DNA from: Megalonaias nervosa
Lineage: Eukaryota > Mollusca > Bivalvia > Unionida > Unionidae
Length of the DNA: 64,000 nucleotides
Assembly: GCA_016617855.1 (NCBI GenBank)
Contig: JAECUM010000801.1
Coordinates: 1 to 64,000, forward strand
Reading direction: 5' to 3'
Shown here: positions 12,660-25,030 of the stretch, piece after piece
Layout of the letters: each line of letters opens with the position of its first letter
Numbering within the stretch: the stretch's first letter is position 1
Made by a program: the position numbers and the translations under genes
Notes under the pieces: model-generated
What the model saw: the letters and a program-made list of their open reading frames with translations, nothing else
What the model was told of the DNA's origin: nothing
Database searches by the model: none

Positions 12660-13330
12660 AGTTTATGCATATTTGAAAAACAATTAAATCCCACTACAGG
12701 CAGCCACAGATGTGATTTCCACCCATGGCTTTCAAGAATGGAAATTATCATGGGTTCCTGGAATGTATTTCAAACATTGGAGTGTCATCACCTTTCAGGG
12801 ACACTTGCTACCTTTACATATCTAGAGCTTGATCCGTAATTGGCACAATGTAACCAGGATTGTGTTGATGTGCCATTAAACTTGATACACACACGCACAC
12901 ACACATATATATACATACATACATTCAACCAAAACTGACATGCAGTTTTATGTTCATGAGACCTTAATGAGTTGGAATTTCAGCATTTGACAGTTTACAG
13001 GAGTTAAGCCCCTTGATCTTCCATCGTATTGTCATTATTTTTGCAGTAAGATTTTATTCAGGATTCTTGGATTTCAACTAATGTTTATGAGACCTTAAAT
13101 TACTTTCATTTCCAGGATTCCACATTATAATTTATAATAGCTATGGCCCAGACTGCCTTTCCACCTTTCTTTGGTTTTCCACAGCATAATTTTAATAAGG
13201 AATGTTTTTTTTATAGGAACCAAATTTATCATGTACATGACTGTTACCAAGATGTTTAATAAGTTGGATTTCCAGCATTCAACATTGTGATTTAAAGGAG
13301 TTATGTCCTCTTGAATGACCATTCTCCAAA
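12660..13330. repeat. Diverged dispersed repeat, group 2
   Basis: Recurring phrases such as ttatgagaccttaa, agttggatttccagcattc and ggagttatgtcctcttgaat come at intervals of roughly 130-170 bp. Related phrases occur at 51420-52205 and 61560-61700. The frames within it are shadows. Confidence 0.5.
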
Positions 13331-14054
13331 CTTATGGTTCTCAGCACAATAGTTCCTTTGTTAAAAACCCTGGAGTCAAGCAGACTGGACCCATCACTAA
13401 TTATACTTAATTATTAATTAACTTTCTGTTCATCTGTTATTACAACTGATTTGCAGTTTAAATAGGACTAACATGCAGACTACATTTTTAATATTCATTT
13501 GGATAAATGTTAAGAAGAAAATTCTAAATAATATTGCAATATTGTTCTGTTTTCTTCTCTTTATTCCCTACTTGAACATTCAGAAGAATTTAAAATATAT
13601 ACAGTTCCCTCCCTCTGCCCAAGTGCTGAAAAAGCATCAACAACATTGTAACAAGATGTAATTCTTCTAAATTTGCATCACAATCAAAATAGCTGCCAAC
13701 TCTTTGTGACACATCTACCTTTAAGTTGCAAATGTTTGTCATTTTTATCCTCAGATTTACTTAATGAATTTGATTCATCTGTAATTTTAATAGACAAATT
13801 GTAAATCCATCCATTTAAACTAGCACCAAAAATGAATATAATTACACAGACCAAATTTTTGAAACTCTGAAGCCAAAATGGATTTTAGCTAAGTTCGGTG
13901 TTTTAGATGATATACATTGTTGAATGTATCTTTCTTGGTAATTAAACATGGGGTATAATTTTCTCCAAACATGTAGCATTTCTAACCATGCCTTAAATCT
14001 GGACTCCCATAGTCATTCTTACTTTGTCTGGAATTTTAAAAATTGCAATACAAG

Positions 14055-14056
<2 letters not shown>
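13331..14056. other. AT-rich stretch, nothing recognised
   Basis: No supported features. Confidence 0.5.

Positions 14057-14100
<44 letters not shown>
14057..14100. repeat. (TC)n microsatellite
   Basis: About 22 uninterrupted TC units. Confidence 0.97.
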
Positions 14101-14103
<3 letters not shown>

Positions 14104-15074
14104 TGACGTCACTTTGCACACCAGCTTCATCTGAGAAGTCATCAACATCATTCTGTCCTAAATATTCTTGTCCACCTTAGCTGTAATTTCTTGCCCTAGA
14201 TAACGTGAAATTCACATAAACTGTTCATCAGTACTTACAGTACTCTCCCATCATCCCCAGCAGTAAAAGCAGACATTTTCACCCAATATGACTATATTTC
14301 TTAAATTATAAATATAATTTCCAGGTTACAACTTGATAACGATAGTTTCTATCCATACTCGGAAATACTAAGTTTAAAAACGTTGAAGTTGAGATTTTTT
14401 TATATATTCAAAACCACATGTAAGTTGTCCATTTTTTTTTTTTAAGTATACCATATTGTGTAAAACATGAAATACCAAATTTGACAGCATCTTCACCATG
14501 CAATCCACTTTCTTCCACATCAACCTGTGGCAAATTTAGCCTGCTGAAGTAGTGTGTATTTTGAAAAAGTTCCCTTCTATGGATAAAATAAATCCCTGCC
14601 CAAAGCAAACAAAATCAATTAATCAATGAGAGAGCTCATTTCAGGACATGTTAGGTATTCGATAAGGTGATTTCGATGATGTTCAAAAAGCGTAACAACA
14701 TGTATCATTCTGCCCATGATTATTACTTGCAGTCTATCATTGTAAATGTGACAAGGAATCTGATTGGATCAGTTTTTCCTCAGCTGCATCCAATCATCAG
14801 ATCTGTAGAATCTGATACTGTTTCTGAGCAAGCTAAATATGCCAAGGGTTGATGTATAATGAAGTCAATTGATAAACTTTATGCAGAATAAATGATTGGA
14901 AAGTAGTGAAGCACTATTGACTTTTTGGTTTCAGGTTCTGAAAATTTAGACTAAATAAGAGCAAAATAAAGGAATCAGAAATACGTGTACATTTATTTGC
15001 GTTCAAAATAGTGTTTGGAGAGAGCTGTTTCTTGTGTGGGACAGGTAGATGAATGGACAGTAAGTTGTCATGTG

Positions 15075-15075
<1 letters not shown>
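14101..15075. other. AT-rich stretch, nothing recognised
   Basis: A 61-codon frame at 14667-14852 is no more than chance by composition. No splice-bordered exon was found. Confidence 0.5.
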
Positions 15076-15136
<61 letters not shown>

Positions 15137-15149
15137 ATACACACACATA
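15076..15149. repeat. (TA)n/(CA)n compound microsatellite
   Basis: About 25 TA units followed by cacacatacatacacacacatac. It produces a spurious minus-strand frame of alternating Ile and Tyr. Confidence 0.97.
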
Positions 15150-16568
15150 CTAATTGACAACTTCATTTGACATTTTAAGGAACATCATTCACCAGGATTA
15201 TGTTGGTTTGAATAGATCCACCTTTGTAAACAATGCCTAAGACTGAAACAAGAGCTCTTTGTGTTTGAAGATTAATTCCCACAGTCCTATTCATACAGAG
15301 CCTCACAGAATTAGGCTGAGTATGTAGTGTATTTCCCCTGAGTGGGTGTTCATGCCTGTGGAGCCTCTCAGGTTACTCACCTGTGTCATATTTGTCAGGA
15401 AAGGTATATATCACCCTTAGTTCAGATTTAAAACTATACCAGTCAAACTGCTTGGTGGACTGTATGTCATATTGTGCTTTTTGTGGATTTTGATGTGTGT
15501 AAATGATAGAGACATTAATTAATAACACTTCCATATGACTCAACCTGTATACATGTACTGCCTGGATTTTGTTACAAAAATAATATTCAATGGAATTGTC
15601 TGGATTTTCTTCACCTAGGATTCATCTAAAGAACTTTGTGTCAGCATTAAGGACTATAAGCAAAAATGGGTAATTTGAGTTTAATTTTATACTTAATGTT
15701 TATTGATTTCTTTTTTAAAAAATTGTTGAGACTGGTAAAAAAATTACCATGAATTAGTTGATAACTTTGAATTTTCAGTTCTACATAATTAACAATAGCA
15801 AAGAATGATGGAGTTTTTAATCACAAAGTCAACATTTTCAGTTTCATCTTTTTTTTCTTGGAATTTGCAGACTTACTTCCCCACCATTCAAGTATATAAT
15901 AAGTTTGTGTATTATTCCGAAAATTCACAAGGAACTAGTGTCTCCATCATTATTAGTTACATCTGTATCAAAATGAGCTGATGTATGCAAAATTAAATAT
16001 TTTCAACCATATTAAATCAAATCGGGTATTTTAATGCATTTTATTGAATATAAGTATATCCTCTTTTTCCTAGTAGCCATTGAAGAGCTCTGGAGTCTAG
16101 AGCTTTATGTTATGATTTGGACAAGAAGTTGTTGCTTCTTATGTAATAATTATTGACCCCAGAGCAGAAGTGTTTAAAAATCCACATCTACAAGCAATAA
16201 GTGTTTCCACAAGGATTCAAGTCAGCAAGCAGACAACCAAAACAAAATAAAAAAAAGAAATAAAAAGAAAATAGGATCTAAATAAATTGCACAGGCTACA
16301 GTAGATACCTGCTAATTTTCCAGACAGCGGTTATGTTTTTTATTTATAGACATAAGAAGTGGGTTTTATGGCTGCTTGGTTGAGGGTGACGTGGCAGTGT
16401 GCTTGACACAAGTTGATGATGTTGTACAATTGAGAGTCAAGTTCTCTCATCAAACCAAATTAAAGACAGTGACTGCATATTTTAATTAAAATAAAAGAAG
16501 AGATATTGCCTGATTTTTTGGAAGAATGTAATACACTTCCAAACAAAGCAAATATGCAGACTGCATTT

Positions 16569-16571
<3 letters not shown>
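15150..16571. other. AT-rich stretch, nothing recognised
   Basis: No supported features. Confidence 0.5.
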
Positions 16572-16610
<39 letters not shown>

Positions 16611-16611
16611 G

Positions 16612-16647
<36 letters not shown>

Positions 16648-16648
16648 A
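16572..16648. repeat. (TC)n-(CA)n compound microsatellite
   Basis: A TC tract with two gtctctctct interruptions passes directly into about 13 CA units. Confidence 0.97.
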
Positions 16649-18684
16649 ATTACAGAGTTACTTAATAATATTAGAAATGTGAATGCTGATGCCCCAGCAA
16701 AGTGTCTGAAATAATAAAAATACAGTTTAACCAGTGTGTGACAGGGGTTCAGTTTGTTGTAATGCTTTACTGCACCTCAGCACAATACTGGCTATATGGT
16801 GTCAACTAAATGTAAATTTTCTAAAATGTGGTGGAGTTAGAGATATGCAAAAGAGAGTGCAGTGGTGGAGTGAGTGCAGACATGTGGATGAGAGTGATAC
16901 TATATGCCCATACAGCTGTTACTATGAGGCACAAAATATGGACTGTCTTTAAAATCAATTATTCAAGCAAAATCATAATTTAGGTAGCATCCACTTTCCC
17001 CTCATTTATGATTGACAGTGATCTTTAGCAATAACATGAAGCTGAAAACTTTGCTACTCTTAATAGTGGAGGGTATGAAAGGTGATGCAAGTTTGTTAGT
17101 GTTTATCTTGGTACTAATAAGAGACTGGGTGGTACTTTTGTTTAAACTTCCCTGATGATAATTTTGAGTTTTTTGAGCATTGAATATATTTCTGTACAGT
17201 AACATTGTTGTGAGGAAGTGTCTGATATGCCATGGTCACATTAGTTACCATGTCAAACCTTGGAATGGTAGATGACAGGTGTATTGTGACAGTTTACCTT
17301 AAAAATCGAATCATGATTCACCATTCCTTCAAGCAGAATAATTTTTGGGATTTTCTTTTCATGACTGATTTATAAAGTAAAATCCAACTTCGGAGAAACT
17401 TTGCTGCTTATCACAAACAGGCCAGTAATCATCAACAGAGCTGACTTAAACTGTGTTGTGGTTTTGCTTCTTCAGCATTTATCTCTAATTTACCCAACTT
17501 CCAATGATTTTGATTGTTCAGTTTTGTGTACTGTACCTGTGCAAATTAGCCAGCTGTGCCACAGCAGCACTCAAAAGGCAAACAACACAAATCACCTTAG
17601 CTATTGTCAATCAATTAAGTAATCTGTGGAGTGGTGGTTGTTTATCTCTGACCACCTTTACCTTTAATGGCCTCTATGACACTTCACTCTATAAACTGCC
17701 CAAGGGTGATGGTATTCAAACAGCTCTAAGAATGAAACTATGTGAATCAGGACAGTTTACTGTTTATACAGGCAACAGTTTATGAGGATATATCTGTGGT
17801 GTCCAAAAAAGGTATTTATCTTTGCTCTCATTTTCATATTTGTGATTTATGGAAATTGTGTTTTATAAACAAATTTTTGTTGTGAGTTTTTTTAAGATCA
17901 GAAAACCATGTTTTTTATGTGACACACCATTCAGGTGCAGTAGTGAAGGTACATCTTGAAAAAAAATGGTAGAAACATGTATGAAAGAAACCTTTTATTT
18001 GGATACAGTATTATCAGTTTATTTTATTTATTGACTTGAATTACATACAGTGTTGTTTGACCTCAATTAATAGTTTCTTACTTAAATATTTGGCAACTGT
18101 CCAGGATTTGAAAATATCACTTGCTAATATTAAAGCAACACTCCTTGAGTGATCTTACTATTCATGGGATAATTAGAAGTGGAAGATGTATGAGTATCAG
18201 GTCAATAAAGTTAACACATTGAAATCTTGCAAGACTAATCCAAATGTCAATACACCATGGGTTTAGGGATTTAACACTGATCTCCCTAATTTGTGTGATT
18301 GTCAGCATTATAATAGTTACAAATAAGGTACAGTCAAACTGATTGAATACCAAAACTCCATTCCTCCCACAGGATCTTGAATAAGTCAGTACTGGCGTTT
18401 GAACAGTACAGTTGGTACTGCTTAATTTGCAATATTCCAAATTTGCTTGAATATTTAATTTACTTAAATTATAAAATTGATCAGAAATCATTTGATTTTT
18501 TTTTTTTTACATCCTCAAATTTCTCAATTTTTTTTCAAGATATGGATTAAATGATATCCACTAAATTGTATAAAATATATTGCTTCTCTGTCAAGTCTGA
18601 CGGAATGTAGTAATAGTGTGATTTGTGAGGGTATTCTTTGAGGTTGTATGATAACTTAGCTAAAGAGTTTTGTTGGTTTTTATT
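16649..18684. other. AT-rich stretch, nothing recognised
   Basis: Several short frames of 60-109 codons on both strands lack domains and splice context. No repeat was recognised. Confidence 0.45.
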
Positions 18685-18840
18685 TTGTTGGTTTGAACCA
18701 CAACCCACTGGAAGCTTCTGGCAAGTTTTCTTACATAACCATATTGGTGAGACCAAGACTTGAACACAAGTGGACAGAGGTGAGATGGCAGTGATTGGTA
18801 AAAGCGAGCACTTTAGACCACTCAGTCACCTGGTGCCCCA
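18685..18840 (-). mobile_element. SINE family 1, minus-strand copy
   Basis: The reverse complement has a tRNA-like head with a box-A-like tgactgagtggtctaaagtg and a box-B-like gtgttcaagtc. The blocks atctcacctctgtcc and atgtaagaaaacttgccag follow, shared with the copy at 971-1195. The head is better preserved than in that copy; the 3' part is cut off around 18685. Confidence 0.7.
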
Positions 18841-18954
18841 AGAGTTTCTAATTGCAATGAAAATATAAAATCATATATAGTGTTCATATGCAAGAGAAGT
18901 AAAATATGATGTCAAATTTTCAGACATTAGGGTGCATGGAATTAACTATCATTA

Positions 18955-19300
18955 GTCACATGGTCCAATTGTACAGGGCATCCTGGAGCTGTATGAATGA
19001 ATTAACTGAATGAGGCATACTGGAGCTCTATGAAGCAAGTAACTGTAAAATGCATGCAGAAGCTGTATGAAGCAGTTAACTGTACCAGGCATACTGAAGC
19101 CATGTGAAGAAATTAACTGTACAAGACATACTGAAGCAGTATGAAGCAATTACCCATACAAGGCATACTGAAGCTGCATGAAGCAATTAAATGTACAAGG
19201 CATACTGCAGCTGTATGAAGCAATTACCCATACAAGGCATACTGAAGTGGCATGAAGCAATTAACTGTACAAGGCATACTGAAGCTACATGAAGTAATAT
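18955..19300. repeat. 37-bp minisatellite, about 9 units
   Basis: The unit is approximately gcatactgaagctgtatgaa followed by gcaattaactgtacaag. Units differ by point changes. The frame crossing it on the minus strand is a by-product. Confidence 0.93.
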
Positions 19301-19849
19301 GACAAAGACAACATGAAAAAAGAATTAAAGAAAAATATATGAAGAACTTTATATATTTTTATCCTTATTTGCCTTATTTTTGGGGGAAAGCTGGACATAG
19401 CAATGCACATTCTTCAATATATCCATCCATCCAATCCATACACATACTAGATTAGACTTAGTGTTAACATTTTTTGTTTAATAAAAAGGTCTTTTCTAGC
19501 TCAAGTTTGCAGTCAGATTCAAGGTATAGGCCATGTCCAGTTTGTTCAAGTTTACTGATTCTTTTTCCACCCCATTGTATTAGAGAACCTCGTTCTGATC
19601 AGGTGGGTCAAGATGGATGAAGCTTTCATAGCCATTTAAATTACACATTCATGTCCTGAAGTTGCAAGTTTCTATTAAAAACAGCGTATGTCAGATGTTT
19701 TGTACCATTTATATGTACAAATGCATTGAAGGCAGTATTACAGTATAGACTCCATTTGTCTTCACGAAAGTGAGAAGGAAAATTAATTAAAGATGAATTT
19801 TTTTAGCAGAAATGGTTTTTTTTCTTCAAGCAGTCTCAGTTCTTGATGG

Positions 19850-20510
19850 ACAGCCTTATCCAAGTTCTGTATGGTACACAAAGATGCTAGTTATCCCCAG
19901 ACTTTCATCTTAATCTGTCTGTCTGTTCATTTGTAAATCCTTATCCAAGTTCTCTATGGTACACAAAGATGCTAGTTATCCCCAGACTTTCATCTTAATC
20001 TATCTGTCAGTTCATTTGTAAATCTTTATCCAAGTTCTGTATGGTACACAAAGATGCTAGTTATCCCCAGACTTAATGTTAATCTGTCAGTTCATTTGTA
20101 AATCTTTATCCAAGTTCTGTATGGTACACAAAGATGGTAGTTATCCCCAGACTTAATGTTAATCTGTCAGTTCATTTGTAAATCTTTATCCAAGTTCAGT
20201 ATGGTACACAAAGATGCTAGTTATACCCAGACTTGATGTTAATCTGTCAGTTCATTTGTAAATCTTTATCCAAGTTCTGTATGGTACACAAAGATGGTAG
20301 TTATCCCCAGGCTTTGGTGTTAGTCTGTCAGTCAGTTCATATGAAAATCTTCATCTATATTCTGTATGGTACATAAAGATGTTAGTTATCCCCAGGCTTT
20401 GGTGTTAGTCTATCAGTCAGTTCATATGAAAATCTTCATCTATATTCTGTATGATACAAAAAGATGCTAGATATCTCCAGGCTTTGGTGTTTGTTTGTCT
20501 GTTTATCTGT
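19850..20510. repeat. 80-85 bp tandem repeat, about 7-8 units
   Basis: Each unit contains ttatccaagttctgtatggt, then acacaaagatgctagttatc, then ccccagactt and a (gtct)-rich spacer. The first units are about 85 bp apart and later ones about 80 bp. The last units (from about 20330) are more diverged. Confidence 0.93.
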
Positions 20511-22260
20511 CTGTAACTATTAAGCAACAGGAAGGAAATTCACTCAACTCCGTATTTTAGTCACTTGTCGTACAGTAACCATGTACAAGAAGGATGTCAC
20601 TTTTGGTACCCTCCCTTGGGATTGATTGGAGGTGTTTAAAGGTTGATATACCAATATCTGGAAACATTTAAATTCAGCTGATAGTTTCAAGTGCTGCTGG
20701 AACAAACTTCATGTAGGCAGCCATACAGTACTATCAGAGAAATAAACCAGATACAGTATCCAGTTTGTCCCCTTTGTCACTGGGGGGAGGGGGGTAATAG
20801 ACAATATTGTTCCGATTTATGCAATAGGCAATAAGTAGCATGGGGAATGCACTCTCAAGCCATCAGAGTTGCTGTAGTTAAGGTTTTGTTATATGAGACC
20901 TATTGAATTCCATTTTTAATGAATATCACAAATCCTAAAGTAATTGCTAACCCTGTCTTTGAACAAACTGAGCTAATGGAACAGATGAATGTGCTGGTTT
21001 CTTTTGAGAACCAAACAGGCATATAACTGACACCTTTATGCCACCATGGGTTTTGTTGTTATCAGATGAAAAATTTCCCTGGCTGCCAGGGTTTATCATT
21101 TCTGTCATCTTGTAATTGCCAAGCTTTGATGATGTGCTAGTATTTACTCTGACAGTTTAAGCATGACCTGGGTTTAAAATATCATGGAGAGCAGCCTTTT
21201 CTATACTTGCAGTTGCCTCAGTCCCCATGTATACTTGTATATTCTGTTAGTTTTAAAAATATGTATTAATACCAAAGATTCTGGTTAATTGGGCCATCTT
21301 TTAATTGGGGCAGCCATTTATTTTGGACAAATCTTGAAGGACAAAATAAATGTATACCTTTTTAACTCCTCCGCATAATTAGGGCAGTTGCTTAATTGTG
21401 CCAAATTGTTTGAGTCCTGATATGTCTCATTTAACAGGAATCCACTATATAGGGAAATGCTTATAGCCAAGGAACCTAACCTTTCTATCATCTTTGCTTC
21501 TTGGTTTTGGATATCAAAATCTTGTGGGCCAAAATACTTTTTGTCATGCCCCGTACGTTTCAAACATCATTTTTGACAAAAAAAATTTTTAGTTTGTATT
21601 TCTGGATACAGTTGTAGTTTTCCAGTGATAAGAAAAGAGAGACAGCTAATACTATTTTCATAATATGGAGCAATGGCTTGCTTCTTACAGGGAAGACTTG
21701 ACAAGTTAAAGTTAAATTTTAGAAAATTGGAAGAACTTTGACGCTGATATCACAAATACCATTTGTTTCAACTGTTGTGCTTACATGTGGAGGAGAAATC
21801 TCTGTTCCAAAAATATTAGATAAGATTTTGCTGGAAACCACCATCTAGGAATTAGTACATTACAGCTTAAATTGATTTGTGCATCTAATTGAGCCAGTTT
21901 AGCCCAGTATTCAAGGCATTTAGTACATTATTTGTACTAATCATTATAATATATATATAATGTTTTTAAAAAAACAAACCTGAATGCAGTAGGAAACACC
22001 ATTTTTTTTGTTGGCCTAAACTATCTGTAAAATGAGAATCGGGACTAAAATTTTTTCAGTAACAAACTCGGAAACTAAGAGTTTTACATTTGCAGAGCTT
22101 TGAATGGATGTTAGAGGATGGTAGGCGATTAAAACATGGCAGATTTTTTGCTTTATGCATGAAGTTGTGTTTATATTACTTGAATTTTCTTGTGGATTTT
22201 AAAAAACTTGTAGAAACTATAGGAGTAATGTCAGTTTTCATTGATTAATGTGCACATAAA
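20511..22260. other. AT-rich stretch, possible transposon remnant
   Basis: Around 21280-21460, phrases such as ggttaattgggccatctttt and aattagggcagttgcttaat look like a decayed pogo/Tigger-type DNA transposon remnant. I cannot define its ends. Nothing else was recognised. Confidence 0.3.
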
Positions 22261-22487
22261 ATGTGATTACTTTAGGGTAGTCAGTTGTGTGATTTAAAGT
22301 GTGATTACTTTAGGTTAGTCAGTTGTGTGATTTAAAGTGTGATTACTTTAGGGTAGTTATATGTGTGATTTAAAATGTGGTGACTTTAGGGTAGTCAGGT
22401 GTATGATTCAGATTTTGATTACTTTAGAGTAGTCAGGTGTATGATTTAAATTTTGATTACTATAGCCTAGTCAGTGTGTTGTATGAT
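22261..22487. repeat. 38-bp tandem array, left part
   Basis: Units are close to gattactttagggtagtcag followed by ttgtgtgatttaaagtgt. The array resumes at 23113 after an inserted MITE. Confidence 0.9.
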
Positions 22488-23112
22488 TTAACTCAATAAC
22501 CCCTGGAGGTGTTTGTCGTTTTCGCCTGAAATGCGAGTAGGAAACACATTTTGGGGGCTATTTCTGAATACATCCTAATACATCGACCTCCAAGAGATTT
22601 CCGGTTAACCTAATGCCTAGCTGTGTTAGAAACCTCATTTTTCATTGGCTATTTTACCTATGCATGAGCAGAAGGGTAAAAGTTTGAGTTTTGGGGGGAT
22701 TTTTTTGTTTTTCTTAACAGACCCATAATTTTCGTATCGAGACCACTCTTTATTCCAAATGCCCATATAATCCTACTTTTTGCAAAGGTTCGCCTGTCTG
22801 TGTGTAGTTCAGACCGGTCTGCCTTAGATCTGAGGCCAAAAAGTCTAAAATCCAGACACAAAATCGGATTCCGACCTCGGGCAAATTTTGGGTGGAAAAA
22901 ACTCGGGTCCAAAAAATTACATTTTTCCGTCAGTATTTTGTAGTGCAACTAGAACATCCAGATTATTTGGTATCATTGTAGAGCTACATCAGTCTACCTT
23001 TCTGTAATACCACCCACTTTATTGTGTCATACATGACCTTGATGCTACAGAGCTTGGAAGTAGGCTACTACCTCCTGCCACGTAAACATGGCGCCAGGGA
23101 TTAATGAGTTAA
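22488..23112. mobile_element. TTAA-flanked MITE, copy B, inserted in a tandem array
   Basis: The left end is ttaactcaataacccctgg and the right end ccagggattaatgagttaa, with TTAA at both borders. The sequence follows copy A closely (for example, both have gtttttgtcgttttcgcctg-like starts and cagttcagaccggtctg inside). The host array unit contains gatttaaagtg. The left flank stops at gatTTAA and the right flank resumes at TTAAagtg, so removing one TTAA and the insert restores the array unit. The element is therefore in TTAA, with exact borders known. An extra run of about 30 bp rich in g and t near 22690 distinguishes this copy. Confidence 0.92.
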
Positions 23113-23290
23113 AGTGATTACTTTGGGGTAGTCAGGTGTTGTATGAATCTGAAGAGTGATTACTTTAGCCTAGTTAGATGATGTATGATTTAAAGTGTGA
23201 TTACTTTAGCATAGTCAGGTGTTTTATTAAACTAAAGTGTGATTACTTTGCAGTGTGACTTTTGACGGTGGTCAGGTATTGTATGGATTG
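23113..23290. repeat. 38-bp tandem array, right part
   Basis: Continuation of the array left of copy B, with gtgattactttagcctagtt-like units that are more diverged and slightly longer. Confidence 0.85.
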
Positions 23291-24300
23291 GGTTGCTTGA
23301 ATTTTGTTTGTTCATTGGAAATAACCTCAACAAATTAAGAGAAAATAAATTATTGTTTTCTGAAGCAAAACATATTTTTATTTTGCCATCTTTAAAAAAA
23401 TAGAAAATACATTGTTTCTAAATTCGCTCTCTATGTATGTACCACTATGTATAATACGTATAAATATTACATAAATACAAGCAAAGAGAATATGTTGAAG
23501 AATAGTATAACAGTTCATGTTGAGTCACATGGTGAAAATAACCACTCAAAGGTTTCGCCCACTATGACACATTGTTATTACTATTCAAAAACTAGTGACC
23601 TTACACAAGATCAACAATTGTATTAAGTGTTGTTATTTATGATGTAGAAATTTGGGACTTTACATTCAGAATGAAATTTATATGAAGTGATAATAAACGA
23701 CTAATAAACACAAGTTACAGGACAGCAATTACCAGAGTTGCAAATAGTTTAGATTTATTTTGAGTTGTGATATCATTGGTTTCATGGGGGGATTTTACAG
23801 TTTAATTTAGTTAGGCGTTTCATTTTAATAAATAGGATTCCTTACTTACCTTTCAAATTTTGAAACACGACTGAGGTAAGTACTGACCAAATTTTTCAGT
23901 CTGTGAACCAACTTTTTAAAAAATTTGTATGAAAAAATGTTTCACAGTGCATGCTTTATTATAAAATATGGCGACATTGATTTTTGTTTTTTAAAGATGG
24001 ATTGGGCTCAGCTTAAAGTAAGTACAACCAATAATGGACATGGCAGGTTATTACTCAAGGTAGAGCAGAAAATGTAGGTTCAAGACTGTCGCCTTGTTTT
24101 GTGCTTATATGTGAGTAATTAATGTCATCATTATTACATCAGTTGACATTTTTTGTGAGTGTTATATATATAGCATTATTGGCAGAATCTACCTGTGCAG
24201 ATGTGACAAATAAAAGGAACAGTGTGAACTGAATTACACGCCATTGTATTGATGGTAAGAAGTCAGAATGGTGGTGCATCATGCAACACGATAGATCTTG
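23291..24300. other. AT-rich stretch, nothing recognised
   Basis: No supported features. Confidence 0.5.
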
Positions 24301-24309
24301 GTCTAATTT

Positions 24310-24560
24310 TTAAAAGTTGGGGTGCCTCGCTAGGCACTAAGCATCAAGAGCATAGTGTTAGGACTGGTCAACCTGCTGACAGGATAATGTGACTGGGTGG
24401 GACACGATGCTACATGTCTGCGGCATGATGCCCCAGTGATAGACATCACTATAAACTGCCACACTGTTGACATTGTAGCAATATGACTGAAAAATTGTTA
24501 AAGCTACATTAAAAATCCAAATCACACACACACACACGAGCATGCACAAGCACACGCACA
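24310..24560 (+). mobile_element. Molluscan-type dispersed repeat with (CA)n tail, copy 1
   Basis: The element has the blocks ggataatgtgactgggtggg, gatgctacatgtctgcggca and atatgactgaaaaattgtta. It ends in gctacattaaaaatccaaat and a cacacac tail. The same sequence occurs in reverse complement at 63826-64000. The ending, tgactgaaaaattgtt then a gctac-ttaaa motif and CA tail, resembles a SINE-like repeat I associate with molluscan genomes and transcripts; that link is from memory. The minus frame over the CA tail is spurious. Confidence 0.75.
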
Positions 24561-24699
24561 CACACATACAGAGTTGGGTTGTTCCTGTTCATAAAAGAAG
24601 GATACCGGTACACACTAAAATCTGCCTTGAATGAATGCTTGATGTTGAGCCAAGATAAAACCTGTCACTCATTCCATTGGTGGTTTATAAGATCAAACC

Positions 24700-25030
24700 A
24701 GAAGAGTTAATGTCTGCCTGACTGTCCATTAGCACAGTTTTCTTATGGCTACTACTCCTAATGTAGTTGGAGGATTGTCATGAAACTTAACAGATAACAT
24801 TTATCCCAAGGTCTAGTTGTTTCTTAATGAAAATGGTGCTGCTCAGATGTCCACAGCAGCCATCCTTACTCCTCCTGAATGGATGGTCATGTCAGCAAGG
24901 GGTTTTCACTAACAGAGGGACTTTTCACAATGTTTTGTTAGTCCTAAATGAAAGTCAGGTGCCAATATGACATCCAGTATGGCTGCCATTGTAGTTATCT
25001 GCAAAGCTTCTTATTGCTCAAGAACATCAG
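24700..25030. repeat. Diverged dispersed repeat, group 1
   Basis: The order of phrases matches 60365-60815: tccattagc, tactactcctaa, aggattgtcatgaaactt, gaaaatggtgct, tactcctcctgaatggatgg, tcatgtcagcaaggggtttt, cctaaatgaaa and atccagtatggctgcca. It is non-coding. Confidence 0.65.

Noticed and set aside
14914..15144. Minus frame with long alternating Ile-Tyr run
   Set aside because: It is the translation of the (TA)n microsatellite and has no other support.
18162..18491. 109-codon minus frame
   Set aside because: No domain, AT-rich composition and no splice borders; within what chance allows in 64 kb.
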